A stretch of DNA of 64,000 bases from JANXSS01 sp040385645 (GCA_040385645.1 JAZKGZ010000014.1:124001-188000), one strand, 5' to 3'; shown: positions 45,064 through 54,063, numbered from the stretch's first letter. Translations and numbers: made by a program. Notes: generated by a model not told the origin, from the sequence alone.

Positions 45064-46631
45064 ATGCCCACCGACACCTCTTTACCTAACGATATCGACG
45101 CTCTCAAAGCCCTGGTGCTGGCGCAACGGGTATCGATGGATCAAATGTCGGCAGCGCTTGCATCCCGAGCGCTGGAGGTGGAACAACTCAAACTGCTCAT
45201 TGCCAAGCTCCAGCGCATGCAGTTCGGTCGCAAGTCCGAGAAGATCGACCGGCAGATCGAGAAACTGGAATGCCGCCTGGAAGACTTGCTAGCTGAAGAG
45301 GGGGTAATTGATGCAGCACCACCTACAGTAGCACCACCGCCAGTTGCACCCTTGACCAAACGCGCCGCTTCGACCCGGCCGCCGCTCCCGCCAGAATTGC
45401 CGCGTGAAGACCACATCATCGAGCCGGCCGAACTGGCCTGCCCGCAATGTGGCGGCACTCTCAAGCAATTGGGTGAGGATATCTCCGAGCAGCTTGAAAT
45501 CGTCAGCTCCGCCTTCAAGGTCATCCGGCACATCCGCCGCAAGAAGGCATGCGCCTGCTGCGACTGCATCGTGCAAGCGGCGGCACCCAGCCGGCCAATT
45601 CTGCGCGGGGTGGCCGGGCCTGGTTTGCTGGCCCATATCCTGGTGTCGAAATTTGCTGACCATCAACCGCTGTACCGGCAGTCGGCCATTTACGCTCGGC
45701 AAGGTGTAGAGATCGACGTTCCAGTATGGGGCGTTGGGTCGGCGCGTGCGCCACCCTCATGCATCCGTTGGTCGACGCCGTACGCCGGCACATCATGGCA
45801 GGCGCCAAGTTGCATGCCGACGATACGCCGGTGCCGGTTCTGGCAGCTGGCAATGGCCAGACCAAGACCGGGCAGTTGTGGACGTACGTGCGGGACGACC
45901 GCACCTGGGGATCAGACGTCCCGCCGGCGGTCTGGTTTGCCTATACGCCAGACCGCAAGGGCATTCACCCGCAGACCCACCTGGCCAATTTCACCGGTAT
46001 TCTCCAAGCCGACGCGTACGCCGGGTTCAACCTCGTGTATGAGAGCGGCCGTGTACAGGAAGCGGCATGCTGGGCGCATACCCGCCGCAAATTCCATGAT
46101 CTGCACGTGGTGCATGCCACGCCCACCACCACCGAAGCGTTGCGAAGAATCGCTGAGTTGTATGCCATCGAAGAACAAATCCGGGGTCAACCCCCGGACA
46201 TGCGCCGCCAAGTTCGCCAGCAGCAGGCACTACCACGACTGATCGAGTTCGAAGCTTGGTTACGGGCACGATTGCCCACCCTGTCGGCCAAGTCAGATAC
46301 GACCCGGGCGATCAACTATGCCTTGAATCAATGGCAGGCATTGCTGTTGTATTGCGAACAGGGTGTGGCCGAGATCGATAATAATGCTGCCGAACGAGCG
46401 TTACGATCGGTGGCGTTAGGTAGAAAGAATTTCCTGTTCATGGGGGCCGACAGTGGTGGTGAGCGTGCTGCGGCGATGTACACGTTGATTGGTACGGCCA
46501 AACTCAACGGCATCGATCCGCAAGCTTACTTGCGCCACGTGCTCACGCACATCGCCGACCATCCAATCAATAGGATTGACGAACTACTGCCCTGGAATGT
46601 CGCTGCTGCACTTACCCCTGCAAACACTTAA
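45064..46631 (+). pseudogene. tnpC: IS66 transposase TnpC, frameshifted
   Basis: The first frame gives an N-terminal coiled coil/leucine-rich region, zinc-finger-like CPQCGG and CACCDC motifs and the start of the catalytic domain up to VEID (about 45717). There the frame shifts: adding one base after 45717 would restore RSSMGRWVGACATLM, read in the next frame from about 45720 to the stop at 46631. The second part carries the DDE core (LHADDTPVPVL, ADAYAGF, IDNNAAERALR) and the C-terminal domain. A single-base deletion, real or a sequencing error, thus splits an otherwise complete transposase of about 522 aa. Confidence 0.92.
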
Positions 46632-46839
46632 CTAAGCAGTTCAATATCTGTAATCGGTGGGGCGAGAATTTGATCCCAAGCGTTCGATCAAGGCATCACC
46701 AATAACACCTTGGCATGGCTAGGGAAAAAATAGCCTGGGTCAAGACGGTGCTGATGCGCCGCTTACGGCAGGCCGAAGCTCCAAACATGCTCTCTTTTGC
46801 CATTCGAATTTCATTGTTCCCACATTATTTGCCACCCTG

Positions 46840-46897
46840 CTACCACCCTGCTACCACCCTGCTACCACCCTGCTACCACCCTGCTACCACCCTGCTA
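46840..46897. repeat. 11-bp direct tandem repeats running into the gap
   Basis: Five full copies of CTACCACCCTG (46840-46894) preceded by a partial GCCACCCTG and cut by the N run. Sequence resumes after the gap with CCACC, so the array probably spans it. Copy number is unknown. They resemble plasmid iterons in arrangement only. Confidence 0.9.
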
Positions 46898-46997
46898 NNN
46901 NNNNNNNNNNNNNNNNNNNNNNNNNNNNNNNNNNNNNNNNNNNNNNNNNNNNNNNNNNNNNNNNNNNNNNNNNNNNNNNNNNNNNNNNNNNNNNNNN
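46898..46997. other. Assembly gap (100 N)
   Basis: Exactly 100 N characters, the usual placeholder for a gap of unknown size. The tandem repeat is the likely cause. Linkage of the two sides depends on the scaffolding. Confidence 0.98.
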
Positions 46998-47096
46998 CCA
47001 CCATCTCTACACTATGCCGCCATAATGCTCACACTATCTTGGTGAGATGCGCTGTATTTTCCATAGTCTTGCAAAGACGAGTAGCCGGCAAGGGCG

Positions 47097-47121
47097 GTGG
47101 ATAACGCGTAGCGTTATCCAC
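47097..47121. repeat. 11-bp hairpin with 3-nt loop
   Basis: GTGGATAACGC - GTA - GCGTTATCCAC, a perfect inverted repeat whose arms contain TTATCCAC, close to a DnaA box. It lies between the gap and the mobilisation genes. Confidence 0.7.
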
Positions 47122-47233
47122 GGGTCGCGCAGCGCCTTGGCGCGGAATATTGGCATAGGCTGCTGCCAGTATGGCGGGCTTTCTGTTCTGCCTTTCCCGT
47201 CCTTGCTTTGCCGTTGTATGTTCCAGTAAAGAT

Positions 47234-47506
47234 ATGAGTAGACAACAATCGCGGCTACTGGAATTGCCCACTAAACGGCATACCCAAGCAAGTAATAACG
47301 AGTGGCTGAAAGACAGCGTTATAAGGTCACTAAACCGACTGCAAGGCCGACCCATCCCTCCGACCGTGCTGAGTGATCCTGCGCTTGAACTAAGCAACAC
47401 CGTTTTTCGTCGTTATGTCAGTTTTGAAATTTGGGATCGTGGCTTATCCCTGAGTTTGAGCAGCAGCCGAATGACGGTTGTCGCTGGCTTGTTGGCTGAG
47501 CAGTGA
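47234..47506 (+). CDS. Hypothetical protein (doubtful)
   Basis: A possible 90-aa product beginning MSRQQSRLLELPTKRHTQA with a weak AAAG upstream. Nothing is recognised. Its 3' end overlaps the TraD-like gene on the other strand by about 60 bp, which lowers the chance that it is real. Confidence 0.3.
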   Translation: MSRQQSRLLELPTKRHTQASNNEWLKDSVIRSLNRLQGRPIPPTVLSDPALELSNTVFRRYVSFEIWDRGLSLSLSSSRMTVVAGLLAEQ

Positions 47507-47785
47507 GTCTCCAATTGTTTTCCAGCGGGTGGTCGCTTGCAGGTCTTGTTGCTGCTTCGATGCGTCAATCAACACGCCCATCAAAACTCCCTTATCGCAA
47601 TCAGCCAGACCAGCAAGAACGATTAGGCCGCCGAGCCTGATTTTCTTGTTCGCATCTTCCTGTCTATTGAGTTTTTTGATTGCCGCTTTTTCGCGTGATT
47701 CTTGTTTTGCTTTCAGGGCTTTAAGTTGCTTCAGCTTGGTTTCGGCCTCGGCCACCCGGTCTTCGATCGGTTTACGTGTTGGCAT
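47444..47785 (-). CDS. TraD-like conjugal transfer accessory protein
   Basis: A 113-aa basic protein with an N-terminal coiled coil (VAEAETKLKQLKALKAKQESREKAAIKKLNRQEDANKKI) followed by RLGGLIVLAGLADCDKGVLMGVL, the pattern of small Ti-type TraD/MobC accessory proteins encoded opposite the relaxase. It is divergent from the relaxase gene with the candidate oriT between them. It probably assists relaxosome assembly. Confidence 0.7.
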   Translation of the reverse strand: MPTRKPIEDRVAEAETKLKQLKALKAKQESREKAAIKKLNRQEDANKKIRLGGLIVLAGLADCDKGVLMGVLIDASKQQQDLQATTRWKTIGDSLLSQQASDNRHSAAAQTQG

Positions 47786-48295
47786 TTTTTAAAATCCAGT
47801 TTGGGTATTTGTCGGCCAAATTATGTAAGTTATTAACAGCCTACGCAACGTATAAAAATCAAAATGCTATTTATTGAAAATTTAGTTGTTTCCGTGCGCT
47901 TTCGTTTTGATATTTCGCTAGGCGGTACTGGTCGATGTTTAGCGGCTTGAAGGGTGAGATGGGGATGAATTAGTGGGCGATGATAAAGAATTTTTCTGTG
48001 TCGTAACGAGTGTAATTTTCAGATTTCATAGGAGCCTTTGATATTCTAAGCTTTTTGGCTTTAGGTTATCTGTTGCTCAAGGTAGTTCGAATATTTACGG
48101 CATTTGTTCGGTTCTTTGTGTCGCCATTTTGGTTTTGATGGTTTTTAGATACTTAGTTGTTTGTAGTATAGTTTTTTACTGTTATCAGCCTATTAAATAA
48201 TGTTTAAATGGTTGTTTATATCATGTTTTATTTATAGTATTTAAGGTATTATTTACGGCGCAAATGGTTAAAACGAGGTGTTCTCCTGATGAAAG
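47786..48295. other. AT-rich region before oriT
   Basis: About 510 bp of markedly AT-rich DNA without a gene. It contains many T-runs and could carry divergent promoters for the TraD-like and relaxase genes and a DNA-bending or unwinding segment next to oriT. Confidence 0.5.
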
Positions 48296-48340
48296 AAGGG
48301 CGCACTGAGAGTAATCCCTGGGGATTACGTGCGCCTTACC
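48296..48340 (-). other. Candidate origin of transfer (oriT), MOBQ type
   Basis: The minus strand shows a perfect inverted repeat GTAATCCC-CA-GGGATTAC, then CTC TC and AGTGCGCCCTT (48306 to 48296). Inverted repeat followed by a GTGCGCCCT core is the layout of RSF1010/Ti-type oriT nick regions. A second, opposite GTGCGCCTT (48329-48337) makes the site nearly symmetric. It lies 74 bp before the relaxase gene. Confidence 0.75.
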
Positions 48341-48413
48341 GGGGGTCGCTTGCCGCGAGCCAAAAATCAAAAACCAACGACTTCGATGGCGTCTTTAATG
48401 GGAGGTATTTTCG

Positions 48414-51400
48414 GTGGAACTGCAGTTCGGTCGATGTGCCCACAAAAGCGGCCTATCGCGCAGCGAGGGGCGTAGTTCGACCGCCGCCGCTGCTTACCGC
48501 TCGGGTCTTGAGATCACCGACGAACGCACGGGCGTGGTCTTCGACTACACCCGCAAAAGCGGCATCGAGCATTCAGAAATCATCGTGCCGGATGGCGCAC
48601 ACCATGACCTCAAGTGCATGGCCGACCTATCTCGCTCAGACGACAAGGCGGAACGCGCCAAAGGGCAGGGCGAGTTCTGGAACGCGAACGAGAAAGCGCA
48701 CAAGCGTGGCGACAGCATCACGGCACGAGAAATTGAAGTGGATTTCCCGCATGAACTGGGCGCAGATGATCGCAAACTACTTGCGCTTAAATTTGGAGCT
48801 GAGCTTGCGAACAAGTGGGGTGTGGGCGTGCAAGTGTCCATTCACGAGCCGCGCACTGTTACTGACGAGGAGTTGGAAAAGAACCCAGATCAGTTTTACA
48901 TCATCGACGCGGACACAGGCCGCAAACATAACGGTAATTGGCATTGCCATTACCTGATGACCACCAAAGAAGTGAGTACGCGCGGATTCGGAAACAAGGT
49001 CAAGGAGCTTGACCCAAAGGAACGGCAGTTTAAGTCCGCATTGGAAAACCCGGCTGAATGGAACCGTCCCCGCTGGGAAAACACGGTGCAGGCCAAACTC
49101 GACGAATGCGGAATCAACAAGCTTTACTCGACCAGTACGAAAGATGAAATCAAAAAACTATTGATCGAACGCGGCGAGTTTGAACAAGCCGCCAAGATTG
49201 GCGAGCCGACCAAGCACATGGGGCCGCACGCATCGGCAATGGAGCGCAAAGGCGTGCAAACCAAAATCGGCGACAAAAACCGGACGATCAAAATGGAAAA
49301 CGGCCAGCACGTCGAGCGCGCCGATTTAGCCACCCGCGTTCTGAACAAGCTGACCGACCAGCAAAGCGTTTTCACCGAACGCGATTTGTACCGTGAAATT
49401 TGCAAAAACGCCGACGACCGTTTGGGCGATCAACTGCACGAAACCGTTGCACAGTGCGTGGGCCGCTCTGACGTGGTGTTGCTGGGTACTGATGACAAGG
49501 GTAACGTCAGGATGACCACCAAGGGCATGCAGAACATGGAACGCCGGATGGTCGATCAATCAACCGCACGCAAGGGCGAAGGGCGGCACCCAGTTGATAG
49601 TCTCCTGCTATACAAGCACGCAGAAAAAAACGGACTATCGGACGAACAGACAAAAGCGCTGCACCACATGAGCGGCAAAGGTGGCGTTTCACTGGTAGAA
49701 GGTATGGCCGGAACGGGCAAATCCACTATGATGAAAGCCGCACATTCTGCATGGAAAGAAGCGGGCTATGAAGTGCGCGGTGCAGCACTGGCGGGTAAAG
49801 CTGCCGATGGATTGGAAGAAAGCAGCGGCATCAAGTCGCAAACTGTCGCATCACTGTTGATGCAGCTGGACAGTGGTCGAATCAAGCTCACCAGCAAAAC
49901 TATTCTAGCCGTGGATGAATCTGGGATGCTTTCCAGCATTTTGACTTCGCGCCTTGTCGATCACACAGCCAAAGCCGGGGCAAAACTGGTTTTGATTGGT
50001 GATGACCGTCAGTTGCAGCCAATACAGGCGGGCGGCGCATTCAAAGCAATCAAGGATAAATTGGGCGCTGGCAAGCTGTCCACGATCTATCGTCAGAAGG
50101 ACGAATGGGCGCGCAGTGCTGTGCATAAATTCGCAGATGGAAAAGCTGGACGGGCTATCTCTGACTATTCCGCAAGAGGTTTGGTGCATGTCGGTGCAAA
50201 TGTCGATGACACGATAATGCAACTTGTCAGCGATTGGAATAAAGAGCGTACCGACGACGGGCGAAGCGCTGTCATGTTGGCAGGCACCCGAAAGGAGGTT
50301 CAAGCACTCAATCAGTTGGCCCGTGCTGAGCGCGTGCAGTTGGGCGAGATTGAGCAGGGAGAGTGCGTCAAGACGGAACAGGGCGAACGTGAATTTTCAA
50401 AAGGCGACCGGGTTGTTTTCCTCAAAAATGATAAAGCTACCGGAGTAAAAAACGGCGGGCTGGGCACCGTCGAAAACATCGAGCGCGACGGCAAGAACTC
50501 TTGCCGAATGTCAGTTAGGCGTGATGACGGCAAGCTGGTGACGTTCAGCACGGGAGATTACGACCATATTGACCACGGATATGCATCTACGGTTCATAAG
50601 GCGCAGGGCGTGACTGTAAATCGTGCCTATGTGCTTTCCGGCTCTATGCACAATCGGGAGCTATCTTATGTGTCCATGTCGCGTTCACGTCAGGAAACGA
50701 AGCTCTACGTCGATTCTAGTAAATACAAATCTGCCGCTGCATTAGTGCGGCAAATGAACACGTCGCACCAGAAGGGCACGACTCTGGACGCTTACAAATC
50801 CGACCGCAAAAACGAGCAACAGCCGATACCGACCAAAGATGAATTAGTACAGCGATTACGCTCAAAAATCGACTCACATGCCAAGCAGCAAGGGCCAACA
50901 GCACCGCCAGAGCTAAAACAGCCGACACGTGAAGCCAACAAGCTAGTCGAATCAGCACTGCGCCAGATGACCGCAGAGGAACAGCAGCTGGCACTATCAA
51001 AGCCAGAACCCCAACTACCGAATCGGGAACTGATAGAAACGCGAGCCATTAATGGACACGCCAAGGCGTACCGGGCCAACCTGCAAAGCAAATTCAAAGA
51101 GCAGCATGGCGATCGGCCAGACGCACGGGAAAGCAATTTCGTCGCCCGTTTTGGAGCTGCGGCACGCGCTGAAAAATGGGATCGTAAACACAGCGAAGTC
51201 GAAATCGCAGTGAAAGCCAAAATCGAATTTTTGTGGAGTGATGACCCTTGGGCCATCAATTTCCGCAAATCTGCTTGGGACCCTGTCCAGCAGAAGCATG
51301 AAGCTGAACATTCCCTATGGGCCAGCGACCGGTGGGCAGCAGTTGCCCAGCGGTCGTTGGGCGTGCAATTGCCGAGACTGCAGGAGAAAACCATCAGAAG

Positions 51401-51575
51401 CAACCCAGTCGAATCAAACCATGAGAAGCAAATAAACCAAACGAACACACAGTGGTTCAAGCGGCAGGCCGAAGTTCAAAAACTAGCGCAAAAGCGGGAG
51501 CGCACAAATGAGCAAAAACAGGAGCAGAACCGCAGCCCACTGCAAGGACCTGGCGGCATGGAAATGGACCTGTAA
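48414..51575 (+). CDS. MobA/MobL-type (MOBQ, TraA-like) relaxase-helicase
   Basis: A 1053-aa bifunctional protein. Residues about 1-230 are a MobA/MobL relaxase: candidate catalytic Y28 (AAAAYRSG), metal-binding H177-C-H179 with a further His (H144). The central part (about 400-780) is a RecD/TraA-type superfamily 1 helicase with Walker A G430-MAGTGKST, LAVDESGM, and GYASTVHKAQG; a charged Gln/Glu/Lys-rich C-terminal region follows. It nicks oriT and unwinds the transferred strand. The GTG start has GGGAGG 9 bases upstream. No mating-pair genes are seen, so the element may be mobilisable rather than self-transmissible. Confidence 0.92.
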   Translation: MELQFGRCAHKSGLSRSEGRSSTAAAAYRSGLEITDERTGVVFDYTRKSGIEHSEIIVPDGAHHDLKCMADLSRSDDKAERAKGQGEFWNANEKAHKRGDSITAREIEVDFPHELGADDRKLLALKFGAELANKWGVGVQVSIHEPRTVTDEELEKNPDQFYIIDADTGRKHNGNWHCHYLMTTKEVSTRGFGNKVKELDPKERQFKSALENPAEWNRPRWENTVQAKLDECGINKLYSTSTKDEIKKLLIERGEFEQAAKIGEPTKHMGPHASAMERKGVQTKIGDKNRTIKMENGQHVERADLATRVLNKLTDQQSVFTERDLYREICKNADDRLGDQLHETVAQCVGRSDVVLLGTDDKGNVRMTTKGMQNMERRMVDQSTARKGEGRHPVDSLLLYKHAEKNGLSDEQTKALHHMSGKGGVSLVEGMAGTGKSTMMKAAHSAWKEAGYEVRGAALAGKAADGLEESSGIKSQTVASLLMQLDSGRIKLTSKTILAVDESGMLSSILTSRLVDHTAKAGAKLVLIGDDRQLQPIQAGGAFKAIKDKLGAGKLSTIYRQKDEWARSAVHKFADGKAGRAISDYSARGLVHVGANVDDTIMQLVSDWNKERTDDGRSAVMLAGTRKEVQALNQLARAERVQLGEIEQGECVKTEQGEREFSKGDRVVFLKNDKATGVKNGGLGTVENIERDGKNSCRMSVRRDDGKLVTFSTGDYDHIDHGYASTVHKAQGVTVNRAYVLSGSMHNRELSYVSMSRSRQETKLYVDSSKYKSAAALVRQMNTSHQKGTTLDAYKSDRKNEQQPIPTKDELVQRLRSKIDSHAKQQGPTAPPELKQPTREANKLVESALRQMTAEEQQLALSKPEPQLPNRELIETRAINGHAKAYRANLQSKFKEQHGDRPDARESNFVARFGAAARAEKWDRKHSEVEIAVKAKIEFLWSDDPWAINFRKSAWDPVQQKHEAEHSLWASDRWAAVAQRSLGVQLPRLQEKTIRSNPVESNHEKQINQTNTQWFKRQAEVQKLAQKRERTNEQKQEQNRSPLQGPGGMEMDL

Positions 51576-51584
51576 GAGGACGCA

Positions 51585-52208
51585 ATGAATAAAGATCTCG
51601 ACAGCGTCGAGGACGCAGCTGCTCAGCTTCTGGGTGCTATCCAAGCAGTTACTAACGACGCATCTTGGCACGTCGCAGCGTGTCGAGACGATGCCGACCA
51701 TGCAAGGCAAATTCTTGTCCAACTGGCCAATGATGCCGCCTTGTTGGTAAAAGCGCAGCGGGAAGTATCCCAGCGGTTGGAGTTGGCCGTTAGCGAAGCC
51801 GGCAAGGTGCAGGGGCGGCAGTTAGCCGCCGCCCTTGCCCATGACGCCGCCGACCTGTTCGGCGAGCGTGTATGCGCGATGCAAGAGGAAGCAAACCGAT
51901 TGCTGGCCGTTTATGTCAAAGTCAGGACAGAGCGTGGCGTGGCCCACCATCGCAAGGTTTGGACGTGGGGCACGTTGACAGTATGCCTGTCTGCAATTTT
52001 GATATGGGGGTGGGTCAATAAATCGCGCGCAGAGGCGGAGCGACCGAATGCAGTGGCTGAGTTTGGCCGGGTATCAGCCGCCCAACTCTCAAGTTATGGG
52101 GCAAATGTGGTTGTCGGCCCTGATGGCGTGTATCTGGTGACACCACGTGGTTTCGATCAAGCCCGGTGTGGAACCGCAGGTGGTATGCCGTGCTTGCGCT
52201 TGCGCTAA
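51585..52208 (+). CDS. Hypothetical protein with one membrane helix downstream of the relaxase
   Basis: A 207-aa protein: an Ala/Glu/Arg-rich helical, possibly coiled-coil N-terminal region (about 1-120), a membrane helix (about 127-145; WGTLTVCLSAILIWGWV), and a C-terminal extracytoplasmic part ending CGTAGGMPCLRLR. It has an AGAGG RBS 5 bases before ATG and starts 10 bp after the relaxase, so is co-transcribed. Such genes accompany some mob operons (MobC-like or unknown); function not recognised. Confidence 0.7.
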   Translation: MNKDLDSVEDAAAQLLGAIQAVTNDASWHVAACRDDADHARQILVQLANDAALLVKAQREVSQRLELAVSEAGKVQGRQLAAALAHDAADLFGERVCAMQEEANRLLAVYVKVRTERGVAHHRKVWTWGTLTVCLSAILIWGWVNKSRAEAERPNAVAEFGRVSAAQLSSYGANVVVGPDGVYLVTPRGFDQARCGTAGGMPCLRLR

Positions 52209-52247
52209 TGAGTTATAGAGTAAATGATTATTTAAGAGGATAAAACT

Positions 52248-52355
52248 ATGAATGTTTGGAAAGTTAACGAGGACACAACCACGATGTACCGGGTGTTTCC
52301 TGACAAGATCGAAGCCGGCCCGGCAGTCGTGTACGAATCGTTGCGCAACGCGTGA
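52248..52355 (+). CDS. Small ORF, 35 aa
   Basis: A 35-codon frame MNVWKVNEDTTTMYRV... with a good AAGAGGA RBS 7 bases upstream. It may be a genuine micropeptide of the mob operon or the truncated 5' end of a lost gene. No family recognised. Confidence 0.4.
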   Translation: MNVWKVNEDTTTMYRVFPDKIEAGPAVVYESLRNA

Positions 52356-52540
52356 TTTGGTATTAACGGCGCATAAGCTGGCATGGAATGACGCATAGCT
52401 GGCACGTCGTATGTAAGTTGCGATTCGGTCGAACGGAATGTGTCAGATCGTGAATGTCGCAGTTCGACCCAAAGCGGACGTTGGCAAACTCGGCGGGCGA
52501 GGTCGTTCAAAGCCTGAATCCCTTCCATCCGTGGTTCTGT

Positions 52541-52561
52541 CAGCCAGAGCGCTTCTGGCTG
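52541..52561. terminator. Inverted repeat between convergent genes
   Basis: CAGCCAGA - GCGCT - TCTGGCTG forms an 8-bp perfect stem between the 35-aa ORF and the convergent membrane-protein gene. No T-run. Possible bidirectional terminator. Confidence 0.4.
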
Positions 52562-52576
52562 GAAGACGACGGATGG

Positions 52577-52924
52577 TTAACCTAACCGGCACGATTTAAT
52601 TCGAAGATCGTTTCCAATCTGGGCTCCGAAAAATACGAGCATTGCAAAAACCGCTAACAGTGGAAGTGACATTAACGCGAACCCATAGGTGACCACAATC
52701 ACCGGAGACATCAACACCAACATGCCGTAAAAGGCTCCCAAGCCAATGGCCATATGCATTTCCCGGTCAACAAAAACCCCCTGGCACATTCCTATCGCCA
52801 GTCCAGACAAAACGATTGCTAGAAGCCTAACAATTCCAGAAAAATTCTCAAGTTCTGTGTAGTTGAGAAATGCAACGAAACATGTGATGACAGCGCTAAA
52901 GAGCCCGGTCTTAATTTTGCTCAT
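52577..52924 (-). CDS. Small polytopic membrane protein
   Basis: A 115-aa protein of four predicted membrane helices with short loops and a C-terminal basic tail (NDLRIKSCRLG). ATG 52924 with GAGAGG 5 bases upstream is chosen over a GTG two codons earlier. Nothing else is recognised; it stands alone on the minus strand. Confidence 0.65.
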   Translation of the reverse strand: MSKIKTGLFSAVITCFVAFLNYTELENFSGIVRLLAIVLSGLAIGMCQGVFVDREMHMAIGLGAFYGMLVLMSPVIVVTYGFALMSLPLLAVFAMLVFFGAQIGNDLRIKSCRLG

Positions 52925-53110
52925 TGACACCTCTCAAATAGGGTTGGTACACGTCTGCTTTTGGCCGAATCCTGCCTTCTATTAAATCTCAAGTTGAGAT
53001 CGCATCTGACAGTGGTAGGCAGGTCAAGTCTGGTTTTCTACAGATTATGGCATTAGTACTTAGCCTTGGGGTGATTTTCCCCTCCAAACAATCAACCTAT
53101 GGTTTAACTC

Positions 53111-53136
53111 AAAAGGACCGCGTAAGCGGGCCTTTT
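53111..53136 (+). terminator. Terminator-like hairpin
   Basis: AAAAGGaCCGC - GTAA - GCGGgCCTTTT, a stem with one internal mismatch and a T-run, in the gap between the small membrane-protein gene and the DUF4224 gene. A/T-symmetric, so direction uncertain. Confidence 0.7.
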
Positions 53137-53197
53137 GTCAGGTGCATAAATATTTAAAGATTGTTTATAACAAGCGATAAAATGTTGCAATTTCGAT

Positions 53198-53473
53198 ATG
53201 GATAAAAATATTGTTTTTCCCATTGAAAGCGAAATTCTCCAAAACGATGAATTGTGCAAACTCACCGGCAGGATGCTTGTGAAGCATCAAATTGCTTGGT
53301 TAACTGCAAATGGTTGGAAATTTCATCTAAGCGCTTTAGGTTCACCTATCGTCGGTACTTGGTACGCCCGCATGAAACTGGCGGGCATCGAGCCTTCTGA
53401 CCTTTCAGCAGGTGGCTTGACCGATCGAGCAACATTAGTAAAAGAAGACGAATTGTTTCATGTGATCAATTGA
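53198..53473 (+). CDS. DUF4224 domain protein
   Basis: A 91-aa protein. NDELCKLTGRMLVKHQIAWLTANGWKFHLSALGSPIVGTWYARMKLAG matches the short DUF4224 pattern, usually found directly upstream of phage or island tyrosine integrases and thought to be excisionase-like. Here no integrase follows; decayed umuDC starts within 100 bp. Probably a leftover of a recombination module. Confidence 0.75.
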   Translation: MDKNIVFPIESEILQNDELCKLTGRMLVKHQIAWLTANGWKFHLSALGSPIVGTWYARMKLAGIEPSDLSAGGLTDRATLVKEDELFHVIN

Positions 53474-53518
53474 ATAAGTTGCAAAATTTTCGTAGCAAAA
53501 ATTACCAATGCGAATATA

Positions 53519-53538
53519 TACTGTATGAAAATACAGTA
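53519..53538. promoter_or_regulatory. LexA box (SOS operator)
   Basis: TACTGTATGAAAATACAGTA fits CTGT-N8-ACAG with extended TA flanks, very close to the enterobacterial LexA consensus. It lies immediately before the umuD remnant, as in functional umuDC operons. Confidence 0.9.
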
Positions 53539-53544
53539 TATCCA

Positions 53545-54028
53545 TTGAGAATTTATCAAGTTGCGTTCGAATTTTTGCCAGCCGATGTCCATCCGTCAAG
53601 CAGTCATTACCTGTGGCCAGCAGCTGACGACCCAGCCCATTGCCTCCGGCCGCTGTTCTGTATGCCAGTGCCGGCCGGTTTTCCCTCACCAACTGGCGAT
53701 TACGTTGAAAAAGGGCTGGATCTAAATTCTTATTTGATTCGTAATAAAGCCACCACTTTTTTATCGAGTGAGTGGTAACAGCATGGATCTTGCCAATATT
53801 CACGACGGCGATACCATTGTCGTTGACGGCTCAATCGACCCCAAGCATGGGCATGTGGTGCTTGCCGTTGTGAACGACGATTACACTGTCAAACGGCTAT
53901 ACCGAAAAGATGGCGTCCTTGAGCTTCGCCCCGAAAATCCTGCCTTTAAATCGATCGAGTTTGCTGAAGGCGAAGAACTGCAGGTTTGGGGCGTGGTCGT
54001 AGGCAGCATCAGGCGGTTTTTCTCGTGA
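53545..54028 (+). pseudogene. umuD: umuD-like, frameshifted
   Basis: A UmuD/LexA-fold autoprotease split in two frames. The first frame carries PVPAGFPSPTGDYVEKGLDLNSYLIRNKATT and then runs out of frame at a T6 run (about 53755-53761); removing one T restores TFYRVSGNSM. The second frame holds the catalytic Ser (SGNSMD), Lys (YTVKRL) and a normal C-terminus GVVVGSIRRFF. The likely start is TTG 53545. Probably inactive unless the extra T is an assembly error. Confidence 0.85.
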
Positions 54029-54063
54029 CAATCGCTCCGGATCTGGCCAGGTGATCGTCAACG

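Larger units (their letters stand above)
44186..46766 (+). mobile_element. IS66-family insertion sequence with 8-bp target duplication
   Basis: A 2581-bp element. Left end GTAAGCGGATCATGAG and right end (read inward) GTAAGCGGCGCATCAG are imperfect inverted repeats whose similarity continues through ACCGTCT(C/T)GAC. The 8-bp direct repeat GGCAGGCC flanks it exactly (44178-44185 and 46767-46774), as expected for IS66. It encodes tnpA, tnpB and a frameshifted tnpC. Confidence 0.95.

Noticed and set aside
46840..46897. CRISPR array
   Set aside because: The 11-bp units are directly adjacent with no spacers; this is a simple tandem repeat.
47029..47400. Minus-strand 123-codon frame beside the gap
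   Set aside because: No domain, no RBS, and it reads through the GTGGATAACGC hairpin.
48289..48957. 222-codon plus-strand frame over the oriT and relaxase start
   Set aside because: It overlaps the relaxase in another frame and runs through the oriT; the relaxase has motifs and an RBS.
50792..51460. 222-codon frame antisense to the relaxase C-terminal region
   Set aside because: Ser/Cys/Leu-rich shadow of the charged relaxase tail.
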